DNA of 64,000 nt from Streptomyces phaeochromogenes (GTDB lineage Bacteria > Actinomycetota > Actinomycetes > Streptomycetales > Streptomycetaceae). Each line of letters begins with the position of its first letter. The stretch's first letter is position 1. The stretch is from assembly GCF_001418655.1 (NCBI RefSeq), contig NZ_LIQZ01000182.1:29144-93143 (forward strand), read 5' to 3'. The notes under the pieces were generated by a model that was not told the DNA's origin, searched no databases, and worked only from the letters and a program-made list of their open reading frames with translations. Below are positions 52,408-60,666 of the stretch, piece after piece. Made by a program: the position numbers and the translations under genes.

Positions 52408-52631
52408 ACTCCATCGACGACTTCCTCATCCTCCTCCAGGACGACCTGGGCCTGCCGGTGACCGGCGCGGACGTCGGCGCGGGGCTCGACCGGGTGCCCG
52501 GCTGGGACTCCGTGCACCTGCTCTCGCTCCTCGCGCTCCTGGAGCGTACGACCGGCCGTGCGCTGCCTCTGGCCCAGGCTCTGGAGGCCGGCAGCCTGGA
52601 GGAGATCTACACGCTGGCGGTGGCCCCGTGA
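52404..52631 (+). CDS. Acyl carrier protein
   Basis: 75 aa. Phosphopantetheine attachment Ser in G-W-D-S-V-H-L-L-S-L (D-S-V rather than the commonest D-S-L). Start GTG 52404 overlaps FkbH, and its stop overlaps the E2-like gene. By position it is the carrier for the FkbH-loaded unit. Confidence 0.88.
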   Translation: MNSIDDFLILLQDDLGLPVTGADVGAGLDRVPGWDSVHLLSLLALLERTTGRALPLAQALEAGSLEEIYTLAVAP

Positions 52632-53392
52632 GGATCTCACCCGTGGCGCGCGAGCGCCGCCACACCCTGGCCTTCCTCGACGGCATCCGGTCCTTCGCGC
52701 CGGTGTTCCTCGGTACGTCGGTCGACATGGGCAACGTACGGGAGCACCGCGCCGGGCAGCCGTCGGGGCGCCGGATCTCCACGGTCACGTACGTGCTCCA
52801 TGTGGCCGCGCGGGTGCTGGCCGCGCACCCCGAGGCGAACGCCGCGCTCCGGGGCCGGTCCAGGGTCGCCCGCTACGACGGTGTGCACGGCAAGTTCACG
52901 CTCGACCGCACCCTGGGCGGTCGCCGGGTGGTGCTGTCGGCCGTGCTGCCGGACCTGGAGCGGGCCGGGCTCGGTGAGATCCAGGAGCGCGTCGACCACT
53001 TCCGCGACGGTGACCCCGCGACGATGCCGGAGTTCGCCGGCGTCCGCGCGCTCCAGCGGCTGCCCGGGCCACTGCGCACCCTCGCCTACCGTGCGGCGAC
53101 CCGTCCCCTGCGCAGGCGGGCCTCGACGACGGGCACGTTCGCGGTGAGTTCGCTCGGCCACCGCCCCGTGGAGGCGTTCCACTCCGTCGGCGGGACCACG
53201 ATCACGCTGGGGCTCGGCGCGACCGCCGACCGGCCCGCGGTCCGTGACGGGAGGGTCGTCGTCGCTCCGGTGCTGCCGCTGAGCCTCACCTTCGACCACC
53301 GTGTGATCGACGGGGCCGAGGCGGCGGACGTGCTCGCGGAGATCAAGGAGGGCCTGGAGTCCTTCAAGGGGCGCGGGGTCCAGGGGGCCTGA
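52628..53392 (+). CDS. E2-type acyltransferase (2-oxoacid dehydrogenase family)
   Basis: 254 aa with only the catalytic domain of the E2 acyltransferase fold: the C-terminal L-T-F-D-H-R-V-I-D-G motif supplies the catalytic His and Asp; there is no lipoyl or binding domain. In tetronate pathways a stand-alone E2-like enzyme acetylates the tetronate hydroxymethyl group. GTG 52628 overlaps the ACP stop. Acyl donor unknown. Confidence 0.8.
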   Translation: MRISPVARERRHTLAFLDGIRSFAPVFLGTSVDMGNVREHRAGQPSGRRISTVTYVLHVAARVLAAHPEANAALRGRSRVARYDGVHGKFTLDRTLGGRRVVLSAVLPDLERAGLGEIQERVDHFRDGDPATMPEFAGVRALQRLPGPLRTLAYRAATRPLRRRASTTGTFAVSSLGHRPVEAFHSVGGTTITLGLGATADRPAVRDGRVVVAPVLPLSLTFDHRVIDGAEAADVLAEIKEGLESFKGRGVQGA

Positions 53393-53469
53393 CGTGCCTC
53401 AGGAGCACCGGCGGGCCCGTCCGGGGATTCTGTAACACGCACGTAGCAGCGAGCACGCTGCGCAGGCCC

Positions 53470-53525
53470 TATGATCGGCCCTACACAACCGCCACGGACT
53501 CCCGTTTTCGAACGGCGGTTTTGTG
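53470..53525 (+). promoter_or_regulatory. TATGAT promoter and attenuator-like hairpin
   Basis: TATGAT at 53470-53475 is a strong -10; no clear -35. About 10 bp later a hairpin begins: CACAACCGCC (53484-53493) with GGCGG-TT-TTGTG (53514-53525), 10 bp with a 2-nt bulge, followed by T-rich sequence. It lies after the acyltransferase and 69 bp before the ATP-grasp ATG. It is either the terminator of the FkbH operon or an attenuator of the ATP-grasp gene. Confidence 0.5.
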
Positions 53526-53593
53526 TACCCATTTACTCCTTTGCCGGGCACGGCCTGCTTCGTCGTGCCCGCGAACCCTGAAAGGCGGCCTGC

Positions 53594-54775
53594 ATGGTCT
53601 CTCGCGTACGCGTCTGGCTCAACCGCACGTACGCGGAGAACGTGTTCTTCATGGATCAGCTACGGCGAAATCCGTGCGGCCGGGCCGTCGAGATCCACGC
53701 CACCCACGGCGACGCCGACTCCCCCATCCTCGCCGCCGCCGACGCGGCCGCGCTGGAGCCGGAGGGGCTGTCCCCGGCGGCCTACGTCGAGTACGCGCTC
53801 GACCAGTGCGCCCGGCACTCCATCGACGTGTTCGTGCCGGTCCTGCACCAGGCGACCCTCGTCGAGCACCGCGAGGAGTTCGCCGCGGTCGGTACGGCGC
53901 TGCTCGCGCCTCCCGCGGAGGCCGTGCACACCTTCCAGGACAAGGTGATCGCGTACGAGGCGGTCGAGAAGCTCGGCATTCCGGCACCGCCGTGGTGGCG
54001 GGTGCGGACCGCGGAGGAGCTGGTCACGGCGGTCGACGCGCTGGAGGCCGACGGCTACAAGGCGTGCTTCAAGCCGGCCTCCGGGGCGGGCGGCGTCGGT
54101 TTCCGCATCATCACGCGGACCCCCTTCTCCCTGATGCACCTCAACGGCTTCCCCAGCCCGTACGTGCCGCTGGACATGGTCGTCGAGGCGCTGGAGCAGG
54201 CCGACGAGCCGGTGGACTGGCTGGTCATGCCGCGTCTGGAGCAGCCGGAGGTGTCCGTGGACTGCCTGACCGGTCCGGACGGGCGGGTACGGATGGCCGT
54301 TGGCCGGACCAAGAACGGCCGGCGGCGCGGCTTCACGCTCGACCCCCAGTGGATCGAGCCGTCCCGGCTGCTCGCGGAGTCGTTCGGGCTGCACTATCTG
54401 ACGAACATTCAGTTCCGGATGCTCGGCGACGAGCCGGTCCTCATGGACGTGAACACGCGCCCGGCCGGCGGCCTGCACCAGCTCTCGCAGTGCGGCATCA
54501 ACGCCCCCTGGGCGGCGGTGCGGTTGGCGCTCGGCGAGGAGCCCGGCGACGTGGTCCCGCCGTTCCTCGGCCAGGACTACACCGTGGTCGCGGGACCGCG
54601 TGCGGTACGGCCGGTGTCGCTGCCGCAGCAGCGCGCGGAGCTGGACCTCCCCGTCCCCCCGGCCGCGCCGACGACCGCCGCGGAGCCCGCCGCCGACGCG
54701 CACTCGGAGCAGACCACTCAGGCGTCTCATCCGGCCCAGGCGGCACAGACTTCGGACAGCCCCTTGACAGTCTGA
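53594..54775 (+). CDS. ATP-grasp ligase
   Basis: 393 aa. ATP-grasp fold: Mg/ATP motifs EVSVDCL and the closing block QFRMLGDEPVLMDVNTRPAGG. The N-terminal pre-domain (1-110) is unlike PurK or carbamoyl-type. Forms an amide, ester or thioester bond using ATP; partner unknown. ATG 53594 follows AAAGG. The last 50 residues are an Ala/Pro/Thr-rich tail. Its 3' end overlaps the chitinase -35 region. Confidence 0.82.
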   Translation: MVSRVRVWLNRTYAENVFFMDQLRRNPCGRAVEIHATHGDADSPILAAADAAALEPEGLSPAAYVEYALDQCARHSIDVFVPVLHQATLVEHREEFAAVGTALLAPPAEAVHTFQDKVIAYEAVEKLGIPAPPWWRVRTAEELVTAVDALEADGYKACFKPASGAGGVGFRIITRTPFSLMHLNGFPSPYVPLDMVVEALEQADEPVDWLVMPRLEQPEVSVDCLTGPDGRVRMAVGRTKNGRRRGFTLDPQWIEPSRLLAESFGLHYLTNIQFRMLGDEPVLMDVNTRPAGGLHQLSQCGINAPWAAVRLALGEEPGDVVPPFLGQDYTVVAGPRAVRPVSLPQQRAELDLPVPPAAPTTAAEPAADAHSEQTTQASHPAQAAQTSDSPLTV

Positions 54776-54792
54776 TTGGTCCATACCAACTT
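54764..54792 (+). promoter_or_regulatory. Chitinase promoter with DasR-like (dre) site
   Basis: TTGACA (54764-54769), 17-bp spacer, CAACTT (54787-54792). Inside the spacer sits TTGGT-CCAT-ACCAA (54776-54789), close to the dre consensus (ACTGGTCTAGACCACT) of the GlcNAc-responsive regulator DasR, and it ends at the -10. The -35 is inside the ATP-grasp stop-codon region. Confidence 0.6.
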
Positions 54793-54837
54793 GGTGAGCG
54801 TGCAACTCCCGTACCCCCATACGTTCAGGGAGATCAC

Positions 54838-56511
54838 GTGCGCCTCAGACGTTCCAGAAACCGATTCCTCGCGCTGCTCGCTTCGGCCGCCCTGGCACTC
54901 GCCGGGGCGGTCGCCCTGCCCGGCACCGCCCAGGCGGCGAACCTGCTGTCCAACCCCGGCTTCGAGTCGGGGAGCCTCTCCCCCTGGTCCTGCTCGGGCA
55001 ACCTCGGCTCGATCGTGTCGAGCCCGGTCCACGGGGGCACCAAGGCCCTTGCCGGCGCGGCGAGTTCGAGTGACATCGCCAAGTGCAGCCAGACCGTGTC
55101 GGTCCAGCCGAACACCGCGTACCGCCTGACGGGCTGGGTGCGCGGCAGCTACGCCTACCTGGGCGTGGACGGCGGGGCGTCGACCTGGACCCAGTCCCCC
55201 TCCGCCTACAGCCAGTTGACCGTGCCGTTCACCACCGGCGCGTCGCAGACGAGCGCGACGATCTACACGCACGGCTGGTACGCGCAGGGCACCTACCAGG
55301 CCGACGACATCAGCCTCGACGGTCCTGGCGGCGGCTCGGACACCCAGGCGCCGACGGCCCCCTCGGCCCTGCGCTCCACCGGGAAGACCTCGTCGAGCGT
55401 GTCGCTGGCGTGGAACGCGTCGAGCGACAACGTGGGCGTCACCGCGTACGACATCTACAGCGGTGCGAACCAGGTGCTCAGTGTCTCCGGGACGAGTGCC
55501 ACGGTCAGCGGGCTCTCACCGAGCACCGCGTACACGTTCACCGTGCGGGCCCGGGACGCGGCCGGGAACCGGTCGGCCGCCTCCAACTCCCTTGCTGTCA
55601 CTACCGATCCGGGCGGTGGCGGGGGTACCGGCTTCAAGCAGGCCGCGCCCTATCTGTACCTCGGCTGGGGCGACCCGCCGAGTGCCCCGTCGGTGATGAA
55701 CTCGACCGGCGTGAAGTGGTTCACGATGGCGTTCATCCTGTCCTCGGGCGGCTGCAACCCGGCCTGGGACGGGTCGCGTCCGCTGACCGGCGGCAACGAC
55801 CAGTCCGTCATCAACTCGATCCGCTCGGCGGGCGGCGACATCGTCCCGTCCATCGGTGGCTGGAGCGGCAACAAGCTGGGGCCGAACTGCTCGACACCGG
55901 AGGCGCTCGCGGGCGCGTACCAGAAGGTGATCGACGCGTACGGGCTGAAGGCGATCGACGTCGACATCGAGAACACCGACGAGTTCGAGAACGAGGTCGT
56001 CCAGGACCGGATCCTCAACGCCCTGAAGATCGTCAAGCAGAACAACCCGGGGCTGCGGACGATCATCACCTTCGGCACGTCGACGACCGGCCCGAGCTAC
56101 TGGGGCAACCGGCTCATCGAGCGGGCCTCGGCACTGAACGCCAACATCGACGTCTTCACCATCATGCCGTTCGACTTCGGCGGCGGCGCCGACATGTACG
56201 GCAACACGGTGAACGCGACGGAGGGGCTGAAGACCAAGCTCAAGTCGGTCTTCGGCTGGGACGACGCCACGGCCTACGCGCACATCGGCATCTCCGGCAT
56301 GAACGGTCTCAGTGACCAGCAAGAGCTCACCTCGCCGGCGACCTGGACGCAGATCCGCGACTGGGCGAACTCCCACCACATCGCCCGCCTCGCCTTCTGG
56401 TCGGTCAACCGCGACCGGCCGTGCCCCGGCGGCGGCGTGGTCAGCAACTGCTCCGGCATCAGCCAGAGCAACTGGCAGTTCACGTCGATCACGGCGGGCT
56501 TCACCGGCTGA
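54838..56511 (+). CDS. Secreted GH18 chitinase with CBM and fibronectin III domain
   Basis: 557 aa. Signal peptide to about residue 33 (RNRFLALLASAALALAGAVALPGTAQA), carbohydrate-binding module (about 34-165, LLSNPGFESGSLSPWSC), fibronectin III domain (about 172-258), and a GH18 catalytic domain with A-I-D-V-D-I-E as the DxxDxDxE motif; the acid Glu is present. Start GTG 54838 has AGGGAG 5 nt upstream. Cleaves chitin outside the cell. Confidence 0.9.
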   Translation: MRLRRSRNRFLALLASAALALAGAVALPGTAQAANLLSNPGFESGSLSPWSCSGNLGSIVSSPVHGGTKALAGAASSSDIAKCSQTVSVQPNTAYRLTGWVRGSYAYLGVDGGASTWTQSPSAYSQLTVPFTTGASQTSATIYTHGWYAQGTYQADDISLDGPGGGSDTQAPTAPSALRSTGKTSSSVSLAWNASSDNVGVTAYDIYSGANQVLSVSGTSATVSGLSPSTAYTFTVRARDAAGNRSAASNSLAVTTDPGGGGGTGFKQAAPYLYLGWGDPPSAPSVMNSTGVKWFTMAFILSSGGCNPAWDGSRPLTGGNDQSVINSIRSAGGDIVPSIGGWSGNKLGPNCSTPEALAGAYQKVIDAYGLKAIDVDIENTDEFENEVVQDRILNALKIVKQNNPGLRTIITFGTSTTGPSYWGNRLIERASALNANIDVFTIMPFDFGGGADMYGNTVNATEGLKTKLKSVFGWDDATAYAHIGISGMNGLSDQQELTSPATWTQIRDWANSHHIARLAFWSVNRDRPCPGGGVVSNCSGISQSNWQFTSITAGFTG

Positions 56512-56527
56512 CGCCGACGTCCGCCGA

Positions 56528-56559
56528 GGGGGTGCCCGGTCACTCGACCGGGTACCCCC
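56528..56559. terminator. Bidirectional hairpin, chitinase/sulfotransferase
   Basis: Arms GGGGGTGCCCGGT (56528-56540) and ACCGGGTACCCCC (56547-56559), 13 bp with one G-U pair, 6-nt loop. It overlaps the last codons of the sulfotransferase gene and follows the chitinase by 17 bp. Confidence 0.75.
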
Positions 56560-57412
56560 ACGCCTTTGCCAACTCGACCAGGCGCGGCGGCAGTTGGGCC
56601 GTCGGGTCGGCCGGGCGGGCCTGCTGGATGCGGCCCGATCTGATCGTGGGGCTCCAGTCGCCGAGCTGCGGACGGAAGTCGCCGTGGTCCTTGTCGCCGT
56701 AGTCGAGCATCGTGCTCTCCCAGGGGACACCGAGGTACTCGCACAGGCCGCGGGTGGTGCGCTCCGGGTGCGCGGTGAGGTCCTCGTACGTCATCACGTG
56801 GGCGTCGAGGGTGCGGCGGGCCTCGTCCAGCTTCTCGCTGTAGTCGAGGACCTCGGCCCGGATCTGTTCGTGGTCCGGGTCGGTGCGGCGGTCGGTGAGC
56901 GAGGCGACGACCGCACCCGGGTGGCGGAGCAGCACGATGTAGCGGGCGCCCGGCCAACATCGGTGCAGGCGCGGCCACATGAGGGTGTTCGGCGGGGTCT
57001 TGTCGACGATGATCTGCTTGCCGCTGCGGGCGAGTTCCAGGTGCAGCACCCGGTCCCACAGCACATGCTCCAGCTCGTCCTTGTCGAGTTCGAGCGCCTT
57101 CATGGCGTCGGCGGTGAAGTCGCGCGACAGGTTGATGTGCAGGGTGCGCAGATGCATCTCGTGCGGGGCGCGGATCCTGCTGTGGCTGTTCAGCAGGACC
57201 CTCAGGAGGGTCGAGCCCGAGCGCACGGAGGAGAGGACGAAGACCGGCGAGTCCACCAGCCGCGGGGCGGGCGGAGCGGTGTACGAGTCCCCGTCGGTCC
57301 TGGGCGCGGGCATGGCGTCGAGGCTCCGGCGCGGCGGGCTCACCGCCTGTGCCATCAGCCTTCCCCTGCGCCTCAGCCCTTTGCCGATCGCGGACATTCG
57401 CGGGTCTCGCAC
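56540..57412 (-). CDS. Sulfotransferase family protein
   Basis: 290 aa. PAPS-binding 5'-loop V-L-S-S-V-R-S-G-S-T-L-L near residue 60 and 3'-loop A-R-Y-I-V-L-L-R-H-P-G-A. Transfers sulfate to an unknown acceptor, possibly glycolipid. GTG 57412 with AAAGG 7 nt before is preferred to GTG 57433. Its neighbours are chitinase and glycosidases, but on the opposite transcription unit. Confidence 0.8.
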   Translation of the reverse strand: MRDPRMSAIGKGLRRRGRLMAQAVSPPRRSLDAMPAPRTDGDSYTAPPAPRLVDSPVFVLSSVRSGSTLLRVLLNSHSRIRAPHEMHLRTLHINLSRDFTADAMKALELDKDELEHVLWDRVLHLELARSGKQIIVDKTPPNTLMWPRLHRCWPGARYIVLLRHPGAVVASLTDRRTDPDHEQIRAEVLDYSEKLDEARRTLDAHVMTYEDLTAHPERTTRGLCEYLGVPWESTMLDYGDKDHGDFRPQLGDWSPTIRSGRIQQARPADPTAQLPPRLVELAKAWGYPVE

Positions 57413-57489
57413 GGTGACACCTTTCTCTCGCACTGCCCCACATCAGAGGGGCGACGGGCGAACTCCAGGTGTCGTGCAGGGAACGGGCA

Positions 57490-57524
57490 CTGGTCACGGC
57501 GGGCGATGGACCCGCCGTGACCAG
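57490..57524. terminator. 14-bp perfect hairpin after the mannosidase
   Basis: CTGGTCACGGCGGG (57490-57503) and CCCGCCGTGACCAG (57511-57524), 7-nt loop. It is downstream of the minus-strand mannosidase operon and probably terminates it. Confidence 0.75.
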
Positions 57525-57547
57525 GCGTCTTACCGCTTCCTTAATTC

Positions 57548-57587
57548 TTCATGGGAAGCGTGGTCACTTCATGGGCAGCGTGGTCAC
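57548..57587. repeat. 20-bp tandem duplication at the mannosidase stop
   Basis: Two adjacent 20-bp units (57548-57567 and 57568-57587) differing at one base; the second includes the TGA of the mannosidase gene. A recent local duplication. Confidence 0.9.
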
Positions 57588-60500
57588 CTGTTCCCCACAG
57601 CCAGTCGCAGCGTCTGGATCTCGAAGGGCCGCAGGGTGACGGACACACTGTCGCCGTCCGTCTCCGCGCTGGTCAGCGGGCGTTCCAGGAGATCGGTGAG
57701 CTGGGCACCCGCGAGCGGGAAACCCGTGCGCAGGGTGCCCTGTGCCCGGCCGCCGAGGGACTCGTAGACGCGTACGACGACATCGCCCGAGGCGTCGTCG
57801 GCGAGCTTGACCGACTCGATGGTCACGCCCCCGCCGCCGTCCACGGACACCACCGGTTCGGGGGTGCCCGCCGAGTCCGCCACCCGCAGCGGCAGGTTGA
57901 GCGAGTAGCCCTCGGCGACCGCGTCCTCGATGGTCGCGCCGGGCAGCAGCGCATAGGTGAAGCGGTGCTTGCCCTGGTCGGCCTCGGGGTCCGGGATGCG
58001 CGGGGCGCGGACCAGGCTGAGGTGGACCGTGGTGGTCGTACCGCCGTCCTCGCGGACCGTGCGGGTGACGTCGTGGCCGTAGGTGGAGTCGTTGATGACC
58101 GCGACGCCGTAGCCCGGTTCGCCGATGTGGACCCAGCGGTGGCCGGAGACCTCGAAGCGGGCGGACTCCCAGCTGGTGTTGGTGTGCGTGGGCCGCTGGA
58201 TGTGGCCGAACGCGATCTCGGCGGACGAGTGGGCGGCCCGGACGTCCACCGGGAAGCCGGCCTTGAGGAACTTCTCGGCCTCGTGCCAGTCGATGTCCGT
58301 CTCGAAGTCGATACGGGGGCTGCCTGCACGGAGGCTGATCGTCTGGGTGATGCGCGAGCCCTTGCCGAAGGAGCGCTCCACGCGGATCGCGCCCAGCAGC
58401 GGGTCCTCCTCGACCACGGTCACCGACTCGGCGTCCAGCAGGTCCGTGTAGCGGTTCTTGTAGTGCTTGTCGACGTCCCACGCGTCCCAGTAGTTCGGGA
58501 GATCCGTGTGCAGCCGGAGCAGGTTGCCCGTGTCGGCGAGAACCTCACGGCCGCCGACGCGCAGATCGCGTACGGAGGCCAGGGTGCCGTCCTCCGCCAC
58601 CTCGACGCGGACCAGGCCGTTGTCGAGGACGCGGCCGGTGACCGTCACCGGCTCGGGTGCGTCGCCGGTGCCGAGGGGTGCGCTGCCGTTCGCGGGGACG
58701 ACGGTGTGGGCGAGGGTGCCGTCGGCGGTCCGTACGACCTCCCGGCGCTCGACCGGGCTGGTGTTGAAGACGCGGGTGCCGCCCGTGCCGAGTGCGGTGA
58801 CCGCCTCGGCGGTCAGCTCCTCGACCTCCTTGGCGACGCGCGCGTACTCGGCCTCCGCCTCGCGGTGCACCCAGGCGATCGACGAGCCGGGCAGGATGTC
58901 GTGGAACTGGTGGAGCAGGACCGTCTTCCAGAGCCGGTCGAGCTTCTCGTGCGGGTAGGAGTAGCCGGGTGCGTGCAGCGCGGCCGTCGTGGCCCACAAC
59001 TCGGCCTCGCGGAGCCTGTGTTCGCTGCGGCGGTTGCCCTGCTTGGTGCGGGCCTGCGAGGTGTAGGTGGCGCGGTGCAGCTCCAGGTAGAGCTCGCCGA
59101 CCCAGACCGGGGCGTCCGGGTACTCCTCGCGGGCCTTGGCGAAGAAGTCGTCGGGGTGCTCGACAACGACCTTCGGCGAACCCTCCAGGTCGGCGAGCCT
59201 GCGCGCCCGTTCCATGATCTCGCGGGTGGGGCCGCCGCCGCCGTCGCCCCAGCCGAAGGGGGCCAGCGAGCGCGTGGCCGCGCCCTTCTCCTGGTAGTTG
59301 CGGGTGGCGCGGGCCATCTCCTCGCCGCTGAAGCGGGCGTTGTAGGTGTCGACGGGCGGGAAGTGCGTGAAGATCCGCGTGCCGTCGATGCCCTCCCACC
59401 AGAAGGTGTGGTGCGGGAACTTGTTGGTCTGGTTCCAGGAGATCTTCTGGGTGAGGAACCACTCGTTGCCTGCCAGCTTGGCGAGCTGCGGGTAGGCCGC
59501 GGTGTAGCCGAAGGAGTCGGGCAGCCAGACGCCCTTGGTCTCGACGCCGAAGTGCTCGATGAAGAACCGCTTGCCGTGGATGAGCTGGCGGGCGACCGCC
59601 TCGCCGCCGGGCAGGTTGCCGTCGGCCTCGACCCACATGCCGCCGACCGGCGCCCACTGGCCCTTCTTGACCGACTCCTGGATGCGGGCCCAGACCTTCG
59701 GGTAGTTGTCGCGCACCCACTCGTACTGCTGGGCCTGCGAGCAGGCGAAGATGAAGTCGTCGTACTCGTCGGCGAGCGAGGTGACGTTCGAGAAGGTGCG
59801 GGACGTCTTGCGCTTGGTCTCGCGGATCGGCCAGAGCCAGGCGGAGTCGATGTGCGCGTGGCCGACGCCGGAGACGATGTGGGCGCTGGCGTTGGCGGGC
59901 TTGGACAGCGCGGGCTTCAGCGCGGCCCGTACGTCCGCCGCCGTGCCGGAGACGTCGTCGAGGTCCAGCAGGTCCAGGGCCCGGTCCAGGGTGTGCATGA
60001 TCTCGTGCCGGCGCGGGTCGTGCTCGCCCAGTTCCAGCATCAGTTCGCGCAGCACCTGGACGTCGAGGTCGAGGTGCCAGACCTCCTCGTCGAGGACGGC
60101 GATGTCGGCGCGCTGGAAGGTGTAGATCGGCTTGTCGCCCGCGGTGAGCTTGTCGCCCATGGGCGTGATCTTGGAGAAGTTGTCGGCGAGGATGTCCGGG
60201 TTGGAGGCCGCCTCGACCAGGTAGTCGATCCGCTCGCCGCCGACGGCGGGGTTGGCGATCGCCACGTACTGGTTGAGCGGGTTGACCGCCTTGAGCGGGG
60301 TGCCGTCCGTGAGGTGGACGAGCGCCTCGGCCTGATTGCCCGGCCAGTCGCCGATGAAGCCGAGGTCGATGACGGCCTCGACGCGCTTGCCGGCCCACTC
60401 GGCGGGCACTTGCCCGCTCATCCGGAACCAGGTGGTGCCCCAGGGCGGGCCCCAGGGAGTGTCCATCGCGAAGGGCTCGTACGAGGCGGACGCGGCCTCC

Positions 60501-60637
60501 TCGAAGGGGACGGGCTCGCCCGGAGCCTGCCAGGCCTCGACCTCGAAGGGTACGGAGGCGGCGTAGATCGCGGTCTTGATGCGCTGGTCGTGTACGCGCT
60601 GGACGCGCTCTTCGATCCGGCGGCGTTCGTCGTGCAT
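57584..60637 (-). CDS. GH38 alpha-mannosidase
   Basis: 1017 aa, large glycosidase of family 38. Zn-binding H-x-D as G-V-G-H-A-H-I-D-S-A-W about 250, nucleophile Asp in W-L-P-D-S-F-G-Y, and L-H-Q-F-H-D-I-L-P-G-S-S for the later Zn His. C-terminal region from about 640 is the beta-sandwich domain. No signal peptide, so intracellular. It lies 29 bp downstream of GH4 on the same strand and is likely cotranscribed. Confidence 0.92.
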   Translation of the reverse strand: MHDERRRIEERVQRVHDQRIKTAIYAASVPFEVEAWQAPGEPVPFEEAASASYEPFAMDTPWGPPWGTTWFRMSGQVPAEWAGKRVEAVIDLGFIGDWPGNQAEALVHLTDGTPLKAVNPLNQYVAIANPAVGGERIDYLVEAASNPDILADNFSKITPMGDKLTAGDKPIYTFQRADIAVLDEEVWHLDLDVQVLRELMLELGEHDPRRHEIMHTLDRALDLLDLDDVSGTAADVRAALKPALSKPANASAHIVSGVGHAHIDSAWLWPIRETKRKTSRTFSNVTSLADEYDDFIFACSQAQQYEWVRDNYPKVWARIQESVKKGQWAPVGGMWVEADGNLPGGEAVARQLIHGKRFFIEHFGVETKGVWLPDSFGYTAAYPQLAKLAGNEWFLTQKISWNQTNKFPHHTFWWEGIDGTRIFTHFPPVDTYNARFSGEEMARATRNYQEKGAATRSLAPFGWGDGGGGPTREIMERARRLADLEGSPKVVVEHPDDFFAKAREEYPDAPVWVGELYLELHRATYTSQARTKQGNRRSEHRLREAELWATTAALHAPGYSYPHEKLDRLWKTVLLHQFHDILPGSSIAWVHREAEAEYARVAKEVEELTAEAVTALGTGGTRVFNTSPVERREVVRTADGTLAHTVVPANGSAPLGTGDAPEPVTVTGRVLDNGLVRVEVAEDGTLASVRDLRVGGREVLADTGNLLRLHTDLPNYWDAWDVDKHYKNRYTDLLDAESVTVVEEDPLLGAIRVERSFGKGSRITQTISLRAGSPRIDFETDIDWHEAEKFLKAGFPVDVRAAHSSAEIAFGHIQRPTHTNTSWESARFEVSGHRWVHIGEPGYGVAVINDSTYGHDVTRTVREDGGTTTTVHLSLVRAPRIPDPEADQGKHRFTYALLPGATIEDAVAEGYSLNLPLRVADSAGTPEPVVSVDGGGGVTIESVKLADDASGDVVVRVYESLGGRAQGTLRTGFPLAGAQLTDLLERPLTSAETDGDSVSVTLRPFEIQTLRLAVGNR

Positions 60638-60666
60638 CTCAAGTCTCCAGGTAGCGGGGAAAGCGC

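Noticed and set aside
53521..54837. A large open frame joining the ATP-grasp region to the chitinase.
   Set aside because: The chitinase frame is open upstream but lies out of frame with the ATP-grasp gene. The signal peptide and ribosome site place the real start at 54838.
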